NCBI RefSeq assembly: GCF_014203705.1
Contig: NZ_JACHJR010000001.1
Location: 310,001-374,000, forward strand
DNA from: Kitasatospora gansuensis
Lineage (GTDB): Bacteria > Actinomycetota > Actinomycetes > Streptomycetales > Streptomycetaceae
Length of the DNA: 64,000 nucleotides
Direction of reading: 5' to 3'
Shown here: piece after piece, positions 9,402-21,300 of the stretch
How the letters are laid out: each line of letters begins with the position of its first letter
Position numbering within the stretch: the first letter of the stretch is position 1
Notes under the pieces: model-generated
Seen by the model: the letters and a program-made list of their open reading frames with translations, nothing else
The model's database searches: none
Told to the model about the DNA's origin: nothing
Translations under genes and position numbers: made by a program

Positions 9402-9568
9402 CTAGGGCCTCTCTTTCGGGTCACGTCGGATAGTGGGCGGTGTTGGGGTGCGTGGCTCGGCGGTGCCGAGGAGGGAGCCTGATGCAGCGCATCGGCGACC
9501 GAGGAGAAGCCGTCGAGGTGCGTGCCCCGGCGGCGCCCGCCCGGCGTGACCCGAAAGAGAGGGCCTAG
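9402..9568. mobile_element. MITE-like element with 24-bp terminal inverted repeats
   Basis: The left end (9402-9425, starting CTAGGGCCTCTCTTTCGG) and right end (9545-9568) are inverted copies matching at 23 of 24 positions, enclosing about 120 bp with weaker inverted similarity further in. No transposase gene is present, so this looks like a non-autonomous miniature element. The outer CTAG/TAG bases could include a short target duplication. It fills nearly the whole gap between carboxylase beta and alpha genes and interrupts neither. Confidence 0.75.
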
Positions 9569-9574
9569 GTTCCC

Positions 9575-11169
<1,595 letters not shown>

Positions 11170-11173
<4 letters not shown>

Positions 11174-12840
11174 AGGATCTCCTCCGGGAGGTCGGCGTGC
11201 CGGGAGCGGAGCCACTCGCCGAGCGCCTTCGCCTGCGGGTCGAAGCGGTGCTGGGCGGCGACGCCCTCGCCGAGCAGTCCGGCGATCACGAAGTTGACCG
11301 CGCGCAGCTCCGGGAGCAGCTGCCGGTCGATCGGCAACTCGGCGGTCTCCGGCAGGAGTTCGCGCAGCCTGTCGACCGTCAGGTGGTGCGCCAGCCAGCG
11401 CCAGCCGTGGTCGGTACGGGCCCAGACACCGAGGTTGGCGTCGCCGCCCTTGTCGCCGCTGCGGGCGCCGAAGGCGTGGCCGAGCGGCACCCGCCGGGTG
11501 GGGCCCTCGGGCAGTGGGGGCGGCAGCGGCGGGTCCTCGACCCGCTCCAGCGGGCGGGTGACCGGGGCCGCCGGGATCGTCCGGTGGGTGCCGTCGGGGA
11601 GCAGCGCCCGGTGCGGGACGCTCGCCGCGTCGACGTACGCGGTCTCGAAGACGCCGTACGGAGCGGCCGGTCCGGGCGGCGCGGTGAGGTGGAAGCCGGG
11701 GTAGCCCGCCAGGCCGAGTTCGACCACGGCCGTGGTGAACGCCCGGCCCACCGCCTTCTCGTCGCGGCCCTTGACGGCGAGCCGGAGCAGCGCGGAGGCG
11801 GTCTCCTCGGTGTCGGCGTCCGGGTGATCGGTACGAGCGAGCGTCCAGCGGACCTCCTCTGCCCGTACTGAGCTTTTTAGTTGACGTTGGATCAGTTCCG
11901 CCTTGCGCTCGATGTCCAGCCCGGTGAGCACGAACACCACCTCGTTGCGCCAGCCGCCCAGCCGGTTCAGCCCGACCTTGAGGGTCGGCGGCGGCGCCTC
12001 CCCGCGCACCCCGCTGATCCGCACCCGGTCCGGCCCGTCCTCGGCCAGCCGGACACTGTCCAGCCGGGCCGTCACGTCGGGGCCCGGGTAGCGGGCGCCC
12101 GAAGTCTCGTACAGCAGCTGGGCGGTGACCGTGCCGACCGTCACGGCGCCGCCGGTACCCGGATGCTTGGTGATCACACTGGAACCGTCGGCGTGCAGCT
12201 CGGCGATCGGGAAGCCGGGGTGCGTCACGTCGTGCTCATGGAAGAACGCGTAGTTGCCGCCGGTCGCCTGCGCCCCGCACTCCAGCACGTGGCCCGCCAC
12301 TACCGCCCCCGCCAGCGCGTCGAAGTCGGTCGCGCCCCAGCCGAAGTGCGCGGCCGCCGCCCCGGAGACCAGCGCCGCATCCGTGACCCGCCCGGTCACC
12401 ACCAGGTCCGCCCCGGCCCGCAGACACTCGGCGATGCCCTGCCCCCCGAGGTAGGCGTTGGCCGCCAGCAGCCCACCGGGCAGCTCCGGCCGCCCGAGCA
12501 GGTCGTCCCCGTCGACCACGCCCAGCCGCACCGGCACCCCCTGCTTGGCCGCCAACTCCCCGATCGCCTCGGCCAGTCGGCCCGGGTTCAGCCCACCGGC
12601 GTTGACCACGATCCGCACCCCGCGGTCCCTCGCCAGCCCGAGGCACTCCTCCAGCTGCCGCAGAAAGGTCCGGGCATACCCGAGCCCGGGATCCTTCAGC
12701 CGGTCCCTGGCCAGGATCAGCATGGTCAGCTCAGCCAGATAGTCCCCGGTGAGCACGTCCAGCGGCCCACCCGTCAGCATCTCCCGCATCGCCCCGAAGC
12801 GGTCCCCGTAGAACCCCGACGCATTCCCGATCCGCAGCAC
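11170..12840 (-). CDS. AtuA-family protein (DUF1446, acyclic terpene utilisation)
   Basis: A protein of about 556 residues with a large N-terminal DUF1446 domain (RIGNASGFYGDRF, then IVVNAGGLNPGRLAE and GRVTDAALVSG) and a C-terminal AtuA-type domain of about 100 residues (AFGARSGDKGGDANLGVW). AtuA is required for citronellol/geraniol catabolism in Pseudomonas, but its reaction is not established. The GTG at 12840 is preferred to one at 12873 because GGGGAGG lies five bases before it and the N terminus then matches the family. It is the first gene of the unit atuA, beta, alpha, acyl-CoA dehydrogenase. Confidence 0.88.
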
Positions 12841-12906
12841 CCTGGCCTCCCCAGCCGGCTCCGCTCCGCCCACGGGCAGCAGCGTGACAGGACGTCAGGA
12901 ACAAAT

Positions 12907-12922
12907 CAAGCACGCGTGCTTG
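12907..12922. promoter_or_regulatory. 16-bp palindrome, candidate TetR operator
   Basis: CAAGCACGCGTGCTTG is a perfect palindrome between the divergent atuA operon and the TmrB-like gene, 67 bases upstream of the preferred atuA start. Size and symmetry suit a TetR dimer, and the cluster's TetR gene at 2588-3196 is the obvious candidate. No promoter hexamers were assigned with confidence. Confidence 0.65.
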
Positions 12923-12959
12923 TTCTGTAGGAGCAGGACAGCACCTAGCATCGGGGCTC

Positions 12960-13484
12960 ATGATCGTATGGCTCAACGGCACCCACGGCGCTGGCAAGAC
13001 CACGACCAGTGCACTCGTGCAGCAACTGCTCCCGGATTCCCGGGTGTTCGACGCCGATAAGGTCGGCGAGACACTCATGGACATCACGCCGGGCCTGCCC
13101 GGGACGGACAACTTCCAGCACTGGCCGCCGTGGCGACCGCTCGTGGTCGATACCGCCCGCCGCGTACTCGACTACACCGGCGGCACCCTGGTGATGCCCA
13201 TGACCGTCCTGGTCGAGCAGTACTGGCGTGAGATCAGCACGGGTCTTGCCCAGCACGCCATTCCGGTACGGCACTTCGTCCTGCACGCCGACCAGGAAAC
13301 CCTCCGCGGGCGCATCGCGGGGGACACTGTTCTCGGTCCCAACTCTCCGTTCCGCCTCAAGTACCTCGAGCCCTACGCCGAGGCGGCCCGCACCTGGCTG
13401 CACGCCGAGGCCGAGGTCGTCGACACCACACACCTCACACCCGCCCAGGCCGCCTTGCGGATCGCCGAGGCCGTCAAGAGTTGA
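12960..13484 (+). CDS. P-loop NTPase, TmrB-like
   Basis: A 174-residue nucleotide-binding protein. The Walker A motif GTHGAGKTT lies at residues 7-15, within the N-terminal context MIVWLNGTHGAGKT that resembles the tunicamycin-resistance protein TmrB and adenylate-kinase-like proteins; DADKVGETLMDI follows where TmrB-like proteins have their second conserved block. Function in resistance is only an inference from that resemblance. The gene is divergent from the atuA operon and is followed 74 bases later by the SnoaL-like gene, possibly as one transcript. Confidence 0.8.
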   Translation: MIVWLNGTHGAGKTTTSALVQQLLPDSRVFDADKVGETLMDITPGLPGTDNFQHWPPWRPLVVDTARRVLDYTGGTLVMPMTVLVEQYWREISTGLAQHAIPVRHFVLHADQETLRGRIAGDTVLGPNSPFRLKYLEPYAEAARTWLHAEAEVVDTTHLTPAQAALRIAEAVKS

Positions 13485-13525
13485 GCGCGGAAAATCGCCT
13501 TCCCGGAAGGGTCGTTGTGATTGTC

Positions 13526-13556
13526 TGGCCTCCTGTTGTCCGCATCCAGGAGGCCA
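13526..13556 (+). promoter_or_regulatory. hairpin sequestering the SnoaL-gene ribosome-binding site
   Basis: Ten-base perfect arms (TGGCCTCCTG, 13526-13535, and CAGGAGGCCA, 13547-13556) with an 11-base loop. The right arm contains the AGGAGG Shine-Dalgarno sequence of the ATG at 13559, so folding of the RNA would hide the ribosome-binding site. An RNA-level switch or a translational brake relieved by ribosomes arriving from the upstream gene is possible. Confidence 0.6.
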
Positions 13557-13558
13557 CC

Positions 13559-13972
13559 ATGTCCGGAACGCCGCAGGAGATCTTCCAGAGGTACGTCTAC
13601 GCCGGTTCCCTCACCCGGAATGCCGATGCCCTGGCCGAGAACTTCACCGTGGACGGCGTCCTGGAGGCACCGCTCGTACCGGCCGGCGCCGCCTTCCCCC
13701 GGCGGCTGGTCGGCCGCGAGGAGATCCGCACCGCGATGGCCGCGTACTACGAGCGGCAGCCGAAGGACGGCCCCGCACCGAACCTCGAGAAGACCGGATT
13801 CGTGCTCCACACCACCGCCGACCCCGACGTGTTCATCGCCGAGATCGACACGGTCTTCGACGGAGACGATGGCGGGGCGGACGTGACCGTCTCACTCGTA
13901 CAGATCTTCCGCATCCATAACGGCAAGATCGCCCGGCTGCGCGACTACTTCGCACCCGATTTGGTGAGCTGA
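13559..13972 (+). CDS. SnoaL/NTF2-like protein
   Basis: A 137-residue protein of the SnoaL-like NTF2-fold superfamily: N-terminal helix (QEIFQRYVYAGSLTRNADAL), a strand with DGVLEAPLVPAG, then HTTADPDVFIAEIDTVFDG and a C-terminal strand pair ending IARLRDYFAP. Such folds serve as isomerases, hydrolases, sensors or, in some toxin loci, immunity proteins; no catalytic residues point to one of these. The ATG is preceded by CAGGAGG inside a hairpin. A 5'-truncated copy of this gene lies at 27164-27502 on the far side of the RHS locus. Confidence 0.82.
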   Translation: MSGTPQEIFQRYVYAGSLTRNADALAENFTVDGVLEAPLVPAGAAFPRRLVGREEIRTAMAAYYERQPKDGPAPNLEKTGFVLHTTADPDVFIAEIDTVFDGDDGGADVTVSLVQIFRIHNGKIARLRDYFAPDLVS

Positions 13973-14019
13973 GGCCACCCAACCTGTCCCCGCCGCTGCC
14001 GCCTGGCTGCGTCGAGCGG

Positions 14020-14085
14020 TCACGCTGCTCCATCGGTACGGATGCTGCCGGCCATAGCCCTCGCTCGTGCTCGGATCTCGGCATT
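14020..14085 (-). pseudogene. remnant of a GT1 glycosyltransferase C terminus
   Basis: On the minus strand this encodes RARAMAGSIRTDGA followed by a stop, matching RARAVAGRIRTDGA near the end of the intact glycosyltransferase at 33342-34556. By hand, about 45 of 58 bases match between 14024-14081 and the corresponding stretch near 33382-33439. Nothing else of a glycosyltransferase is recognisable around it, so it is a decayed or translocated fragment. Confidence 0.55.
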
Positions 14086-14228
14086 CAAAGGCATGGTGCG
14101 CTCACCGGCGGTGGACGACCGCTGGATCACCTTGGCATCGACCCGCTGCAGCGAGAGCACCATCGCACTCGTCACCCGCACCACAGGAATGTCCACCACC
14201 GAAGACACGCGGTGGACCTCGACGACAG

Positions 14229-14260
14229 GAGCCCCGATCAGCCACGGCCGATCGGGGCTC
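14229..14260. terminator. strong hairpin, possible terminator
   Basis: Perfect 11-base arms GAGCCCCGATC / GATCGGGGCTC with a 10-base loop, in a stretch with no intact gene. It could terminate transcription leaving the SnoaL gene about 250 bases upstream. It lacks a T-run. Confidence 0.55.
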
Positions 14261-14849
14261 TCATCCAGTCAGCTACGCGACCATTACCATGCCCGCCGTC
14301 TCGTACGGGCTCAGGGGCCGTGAGGTGATATTCCTCCCAGGCACCCGACCAGGTTGCGGGGAGCCCGGCCAGCAATTACTCCTACCCAGTTATGGCAAAA
14401 AATATCCCGGGAAGATCAACTTGTGCGCGAACTTTCGACAGGAACTTCTCGCCTGGCCATCGAATCTCCGACCATCAAGTCCTCCTGCCCCCAAATTCCC
14501 CGCCCGCCGATGCCCAGCGGTTGGAACTAGGGCAGTTTGCCACGAACGTTTCGAGCGGAAATCTCACCCAGATCCAGCAATACAGACAGATAAGGGGGTC
14601 AATTCGCTTGACTGGTACTCAGTCAGCACCTTCGGGGAAATACGCCTCTCCTTCGAGGCAGCCAGAACTTCCGAACTTTAGCCAGCAATCACCAGCTGCC
14701 AGAAGATCTGCAGCAACAGGCCCCGTATTCACTTGAGATCACTGGCCACCTCAATCGCATCGGCCAATTGAATCTCTGCCAGCGGATTACCCATCAGTGC
14801 CTCGCGAGTACTTGAACCTCAAGATCGCCTTCTGGCATCGGGTCCACAT
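14261..14849. other. gene-poor, lower-GC stretch beside the toxin locus
   Basis: No convincing intact gene is visible on either strand. Base composition is clearly lower in G+C than the surrounding genes and stop codons occur in all frames. Short open stretches on the minus strand (for example one starting MGNPLAEIQLADAIEV near 14793) have no recognised relatives. With the adjacent glycosyltransferase remnant this looks like debris left by turnover of toxin/immunity cassettes. Confidence 0.5.
14600..14700 (-). pseudogene. possible orphan RHS toxin tip (degenerate)
   Basis: Read on the minus strand with one frame change, the sequence gives KVRKFWLP then EGEAYFPEGAD followed by a stop. The intact RHS toxin ends IMRTFFRPGGDGEAYFRGTDG. 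The shared GEAYF and the preceding aromatic/proline stretch suggest a displaced, frame-broken C-terminal tip from a related toxin. The match is short and the call is tentative. Confidence 0.3.
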
Positions 14850-14881
14850 CCCCTGGCCGGCCATGTACGACCGACCAGGGG
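14850..14881 (-). terminator. hairpin downstream of the immunity gene
   Basis: CCCCTGGCCGG and CCGACCAGGGG form an 11-base stem with one wobble/mismatch position and a 10-base loop, starting 8 bases after the stop of the minus-strand immunity gene. No T-run follows. It is the likely end of the RHS-immunity transcript. Confidence 0.6.
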
Positions 14882-14888
14882 CTCTCGT

Positions 14889-15302
14889 CTAATCAACTGC
14901 GCGAACACTCACGCCAAACAAGTTCATGAAATCATCAGCCAGCTCAGCCCCAGCAAACTTCGGAACCCCCCTCTGCCACCAGAAATCCTTCTGGTCTCGA
15001 GTCTCAATGCCATCCTGAAGGAGCCCCTTGAAATATTCATCAGTCCGCTGCACCCTGAGCTCGAATTCCTCGAACCCTTCAAGTCGTCTCATCCGCCCAT
15101 CCACAAGAAGAATCTGAATGGCCGTTCGGACCGCCAGGTCATTCTCGTACTCATAAATACTCATGTCATATCCGCTTGCACATTGATCAACGAACGAGAT
15201 CCATGCGTTTACGAAATCATCACACGACTGGAACCTCTGCCAGCCTGCACTCTTCGCAATCTCGGCAGCCATGGCGTCGATCTCAGTCACAATTACGTCC
15301 AT
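14889..15302 (-). CDS. probable immunity protein of the RHS toxin
   Basis: A 137-residue acidic cytoplasmic protein without signal peptide or membrane segment. It starts two bases after the stop of the RHS toxin gene, so the two are translationally linked, and it is the only gene between the toxin and the hairpin at 14850. This position is the hallmark of immunity genes in polymorphic toxin systems. No family is recognised; a C-terminal block KDFWWQRGVPKFAG stands out. Hand counts of 60-base stretches at 14941 and 15061 give 35/60 and 29/60 G+C, well below neighbouring genes, as expected for an exchanged cassette. Confidence 0.75.
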   Translation of the reverse strand: MDVIVTEIDAMAAEIAKSAGWQRFQSCDDFVNAWISFVDQCASGYDMSIYEYENDLAVRTAIQILLVDGRMRRLEGFEEFELRVQRTDEYFKGLLQDGIETRDQKDFWWQRGVPKFAGAELADDFMNLFGVSVRAVD

Positions 15303-15304
15303 TC

Positions 15305-18300
15305 TCAGAAGTTAATTGGGATCAGTCCATCAGTTCCCCGGAAATACGCTTCACCATCGCCGCCGGGCCGAAAGAAGGTTCGCATGATGCCGTCCTCGGT
15401 CTTCACGCCGAAAGCGCCAGTGGAGGTATCGAATCGGAGCGTATCGGTGCCCCGCCTCCCTTCCAGGACACCCCTTTTGGCGGGCCCATCGAGCAATCCT
15501 CGCGCACCGGCCAGGTAGTCGGCCTTGTCGAGATATTCAGGCATATCCGGACCGCCTTCCTTGGACTTCCCGTTCTTCATTACGCCAAGAACGTGCTTGT
15601 TGTAGTGGATGTCATCTTCGCCGGGCTTGAAGTTTGATCCGCAGTTGTGAACCAGGACCGGTGTCGTTCCGGCGAGAACATAGTAGGTGTGCAGGTCCGC
15701 GACGGTGAGGTTGTAGGCGGTCTGCGCCCGGGTGTCGTAGTTGGTAACGGTGCGGACGGTGAGTTCGGTGCCGTCTGCTGCGCGGAGGTGGTCGCCGGGG
15801 TTGAGGTCGGCGGCGTCGGTCCAGCGCTGGGTGGTGATGTCCCAGTAGGGGTGGTGCTGGGTGGAGGTGATGGCGACCGGCGGGGCGCGGGGGCCTGCCG
15901 TGGAGGTCAGGGTGAGGTCCGTGAACTCCTTGTCGTCCGGGGTGGTGATGGTTGCGGTGACCTGCTTGGCGGCGGTGTCGCCGGTCTGCGGATCGGTCGC
16001 AACCACCTGGTCGGCGGTGGTGAGCTGCTCGATCGACTTGCTGGTGCCGTCCGCGAGGAGGACCAGGACGCCGGCCTGGAAGCTGTTGCAGCCCGGCTTG
16101 CTTCCGCCGCTGCTGCTGCTCGCCGGCCGGGCACCCTTGCTCGACTCGGTGGCCTCCTTGGCGAGCGGCTGGGTGGTGCGCGCCGCGACGGTGGACTCGG
16201 CGGTCGTCAGCTCCTTGGCTGCTACGGCTGCGCCGGCACCAAGCGACGCGAGGCCGGCCGCGCCGAGCGCCATGCCACCTTCGACGGTGGCACCGACGGC
16301 CGCGCCGGTGATCGCACCGGCCACACCGCCCATCTCGGCTCCGGCAAGCGCGGCTTCACCTGCGGCCACCAGTACGGCGGCGCAGCCACCGGCGGTGGCG
16401 ATGATGCAGGCTGCCGCACCGACGACGATCGCCGTGACGATCATCGCTGTGATGATCGGGTGTTCCTCCACGGCCTTGACGACAGTGTGCACGACGCTCT
16501 TCGCGGCGTTCTTGAACCAGCCGCTGACTCCTCCGCTCTTCTTCTTGCTCCCGCCGCCGGTGGCGTGACCACCGCCGTTACCGCCGCCACCGTTGCCGTT
16601 GCCGCCGCTGGTCGCGGTGGACTTCGGCGCGCAGGGCGCCAGTGTGGGGTTGACGCTGCACGAGTCGACGAATCCGCCGCCGCCTGTTGCCGAGAACGGG
16701 CTGCTGGTCGGGGACGGGCCGTAGCAGGCTGCACCGCCCTCGCCGCAGGTCTGCATCAGACCGCTGGGGTCACTGCTGTTGACCGGGTCGTTGCCGCTGT
16801 AGGAGTAGCCGTTCCACTGCTGGGGGTTGTCCGCCGCCAGCAGAGGGTCGGGGTTGAGGAATCGCCCGTGGACCGGGTCGTATTCGCGTGCTCCGAGGTT
16901 GGTCAGTCCGGTCGCGGTGTCCAGGGTTCCGCCGATGAAGCCCTTGTCGCCGGCCCAGCTGGCCGGATCGACCGCAGCGCCACGGGCGTTGCCGAACGGG
17001 TCGGTCGGCCGACGGGTGACGGCCTGCGTGGCGTCGGTACTGATCTGTACGCCGTTGGTGCCGTGCGGGTCTGCTGCGTGGTAAACCAGCTGCCCGCCGC
17101 CGGTGGCCGCGGTCACCCGGGTGATGGTCAGACCGCCAGGGGCGGCGTAGTACCGGACGTCCGTCGTGCTCCCGGTCGGGGACGTGGTGTCAAGGACGAG
17201 CTCGTCCGAGCCGAGGTTGAGGGTGGTCTTGCCCGGGTCACGCCGGATCAGCTGGTTGCCGTCGGCGTCGTAGAGGTACGAAGTCCCGGGCGTCTGACCG
17301 GACTTGGCAACCGAGGCGAGCTTGTCCTCGCCGTCCCAGCTGAGCGTGGCGGTGCCGCTGGTGTCGGTGACGGAGGTGGTGTTGCCGATCGCGTCGTACT
17401 GGAAAGTGGCGACCGCGGTGCCGCTCGCGGACTTCACCGAGGAGGTCAGCAGCGAGTGCGGGCCGCCGGTGCCGCCACCGGTGTTCTGGGCGTTGGTCGG
17501 AGTGTTGACCGACTTCGGCGCGCCGAACGTCTGCGTGGTGGTGATGTCGTTGGCGGTCACGCCGTTGACATCGTGCTGCACGAGCTGGGTGCGGTTGCCC
17601 GTCGCGTCGTAGGAGTAGCTCTGCCAGTAGGGGGCGGGGCCGCCCACGCTGGGCTTGCCTGCCGTGACGGCGGGGCCGGTGGAGTTCTTGCAGCTTCCGA
17701 TTCCGGGCACGGACTGGGCGGAGCCACTGCCGTGAACGGTGCCGGAGGAGTCCGTCCAGGTGCCGGTGGCCCGGGTGTTGGTGCCGCCGGTGTCCGTCCA
17801 GGCGTTGGTCAGTCGGCCCAGGTAGTCGTAGGTGAAGCACTGGGCGTCGGTAGCGGTGGCGTTCTGCAGGTCGGTGATCGAGGTGATCTGGCCGGCCGGG
17901 TTGTAGGTGTAGGAGGTCTGGTCGAGCGAGGTGGTGCCGGTCTGGCGGTCCAGGAAGGAGTTGACGACCCGTCCGGTCGCCCAGTCGTACTGCTGGGTGG
18001 AGACGACCTGCTTGCCCCAGTCACCGACGGTGGTGCGGGTGGGCCGCCCCATGGCGTCGTACTGGACGTCGGTCACCAGGGTGCTGTTGCCGCCGGAGGC
18101 CACCAGTGCACCGGTGATGGAGTAGAGGTAGTCGACCTCCTCGGCCGGCAGGCCGCCCATCGCCGGAAGGTTGGTGTGGTCAAGCAGGCCGAGCACCGGG
18201 GTGTAGGCGTTGGTGCTGGTGTAGGTGCCGGCGAGGGAGCCCTCTATCGCCGGGATGCTCACGCTGGTGCCCAGCGGACGGTAGGCGGTGTCGTAGCCGG

Positions 18301-21300
18301 TGACGGACCGGGTGTAAGCCGATCCGCTCGCACCGTTGACGTAGCGGGTCGCGGACGTCAGCCGGCCCTTCGCCAGGGTGTCGTAGTTCCAACTGGCCAG
18401 CTGGTTCGCGGGTGCCACAGTGTTCGCGTAGAGGCCGGTCTTTCGGCCCAGCAGGTCGTAGCTGTAGGCGAGGACGTTGCCCTTGGCGTCCTTGGTGGAG
18501 GCCACCCGCGAGTTGGAGTCGTAGCTGGTCTCGGTCTTCCCGGAGTCCGGGTCGGCCACCGAGGTCTGACGGCCTCGCAGGTCGTAGGTGTAGGACCAGG
18601 TGTTGCCCGAGGAGTCGGTGCGGTTCTGCGGCTGGCCCGCCGCGGTGTAGCTGTAGGTGGTGATGTTGGCGTCGGCTGCCACGCCGGTCGCGGTGGGCGT
18701 CTTGTACTGCCACACGGCCGTTGTCTGGCCGCGCCCGTCCGTGAAGACACTGCTCGGCGCGGCGCCCTGCGGCGGGACGGAATCGGTGCGGTCCGCACCG
18801 GGGTAGGAGACGGAGGACGTCCACTGCTGCTGGCCGTAGGACATGAAAGCGCTGGTGACCGGACGGCCGAGACCGTCGTACGTCATCCACGTCTGGGCCG
18901 GCACCTGAGCGTCCTGCGGCGCGAAGATGGTCCCGTTCGGGGAGTTGGCACTGTCGTAGTAGGGCTCGGAGGACTTGATCGCCCAGCCGTGCGAGTCGTA
19001 CGCCTGGTCGCTGATCAGGCGGCCCACGGAGCCGGTCGGTGTGGTGGTCTGCGACTGGCGCAGGCGGCCGAGACCGTCGTAGAGCTCGGTCTTGCTGGAG
19101 TACGAGTTGTCCTCGCGCAGCCACTGACTGGTGACCACGGACGGTGCGCTCACGCCGTTGACGGAGTAGGAGAACTTGTAGTTCGCACCGAGATCGGTCG
19201 CCCGATCGGGCTGCCAGACCGCGACCAGCCGGCCGAGCGCGTCGTACTGCTCGGTGGTGGTGCGGCCGTTGGCGTCGGAGGCCACCAGGGGCTGGCTGCG
19301 ACCGGGGTCGAAGGTCTGCGAGGTTGCCCAGGTGGCGCCCATCGGACCGGTGAGTGTGATCTTGGTGGGGATCGCGCCGGTGGCCGGCGCGAAGGCGGTG
19401 CTGGTGGCCTTGCCGTCCGGACCCGCCGAGGAGACGACGCGTCCGTAAGCGTCGAAGCCGGCGGTGGTCAGGGTGGCGTACTGGGCCTTGCCCGTGCCGT
19501 CGTAGGAGTCGATCACCTGGGAGTTGGTCGGGTCACCGAGAGCACCGGCCTGGCCGAAGGGCAAGCCGTCGTACAGGGTCCGGGTATCGGTCAGCGTGTT
19601 GCCGGCGTTCGGCGCGGTGCCGCAGGGGCCGGCGACGGTGCGCTGGCCGGACTGCAGGGTGAGGATCAGCGGGTTGGTGCTGGTCGCGTAGCTGGTGGTG
19701 TTGCAGGTCTCGGGGGTGGCGGCAGTGCCGTCGCCCTTGTCGTCCTGGGTCAGTACGCGGTTGCCCTTGGCCGGATCGGTGGTCGTGACCTGGGTGGTGG
19801 TCCGCCACGAGCCGTCGGCCAGCTTGCCGTAGGTCAGGCCGGTGGTGCTGGTGGTGCCGTAGCGGGCCACCAGATCGGGCATGCCGCCGGACTGCTTGTG
19901 GGTCGCGGTGACCACATCGCCGGTCGTGGTGGTGGCGGTCGCCGCGAGGACCGAGCCGCCCGCCTTGTCGAAGGACTGGCTGCCCAGCGCCGTTCCGGTA
20001 CGCCACTTGTCGTCCGTAGCGGTGACCGGAGTTGCGCCCGGGTAGGGCGTGAAGGAGGTGGAGACATTCCGGGTGCCGCCGCCTGACAGCGCGTCACCGT
20101 TCATGCCGCGCAGGTAGGTGGTGACCTGCTGGGTCTTCGGGGCCTCGCCGGCATTGCCGCTGCCGGTGGTGGTGGTCACCGTCTGGTAGCCGCGGAACTG
20201 GTCCCAGGTACGGGTCTTGGGGTCGATCGCGTCGCTGTCGTTGCGGTGCCAGGCCGCACCGCCGCCGTAGCTGTAGTTGGTCGACTTGATCAGGGCACCG
20301 GTGACGGCGTCCTGCTCGGTCACGGCCGTCACCAGGACCTTGTTGAACCAGTCGTTCACCGGGTCCGTGCCCGAGCTGCCCGGCGGGTACCACTTGACGG
20401 GCATGCAGGCCATCGTGTTGCCGTCCTCGGAGGACGGCATGGTGTTGTTCACCCGCGAGCAGGCCGGGTCGGCGTAGACCACGTTGATCTGGCCGCCGGT
20501 CTCGGTGGTGATCTGCTGCATCCGCGGCCGGTTGAACTGCGGTGCCGCCGGAACGAGGCCGTCGACGCGGTTGGCCATCTCCCGTGGGGTGAAGGAGACC
20601 TGCGGCAGAGCGGTCGCGCTCTGGCCGTTGCTGCCGGTGCGCTGAACGGAGGAGAGCCACAGGGAGGGCTTGGTGCCGTCGCCCGGGTCCGGGAAGGAGT
20701 GCTTCAGGGTCCAGCTGTCGACGGTGGTGTAGGAGGCCCCGACCAGCACCTGGGTGTCGATCTTGGACAGTCGCAGCGGGGACCAGAAGGTCGGCGAGTA
20801 GTTGGTGCAGGTGCCGGTCGAGGCGCAGTTCTGGTCGAGCGGGGTGTCGGGCCAGGAGGACTGGTTGGCTATGGTCCGCTGAGCGGTGGTGCAGGTGATG
20901 CTGCCATTGGGGATGCAGCGTTCGGCCGTGCTGAAGAGCACCCTGGCGGCGGGCTTGACGGTGCCGTGCGCCGAGAGCTGCTCGGGCAGCCGCTGGCCGT
21001 ACGAGATCTGGGTCAGCTCGATCGCGCGGACGTACGGCGTGAGGGTGCCGTTGCCGTTGTTCTGGGCGCCGCCGCGGTTGTAGTAGTTGAGGTCCTGCTG
21101 GTAGTTGAAGGTGATCAGGTTCTGGTGCGGGTCGACGACGTAGTCGAGGTTCCAGCGCCAGCCTTCCTGACACCAGGAGGCCTTTCCAGTGCTCGCGCTG
21201 TAGCAGTCGTCACCGCTGTTGGGCGAGTAGACCGGCTGGTAGGCGACCGAGCCGGTGGCCGGGTCGCTGTGGTCGCCGCCGGGCAGGTGGTTCTGCCCGA

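Noticed and set aside
6300..9482. A 1,060-codon open frame on the plus strand
   Set aside because: It is antisense to the acyl-CoA dehydrogenase and carboxylase alpha genes, which have clear families. Long antisense frames are expected at this G+C content.
13559..13972. SnoaL-like gene called as a polyketide cyclase
   Set aside because: No polyketide synthase genes are nearby and no catalytic residues were identified; only the fold is supported.
15647..20086. A 1,479-codon open frame on the plus strand
   Set aside because: It is antisense to the RHS repeats; its valine/glycine-rich translation reflects reversed RHS codons and has no domain.
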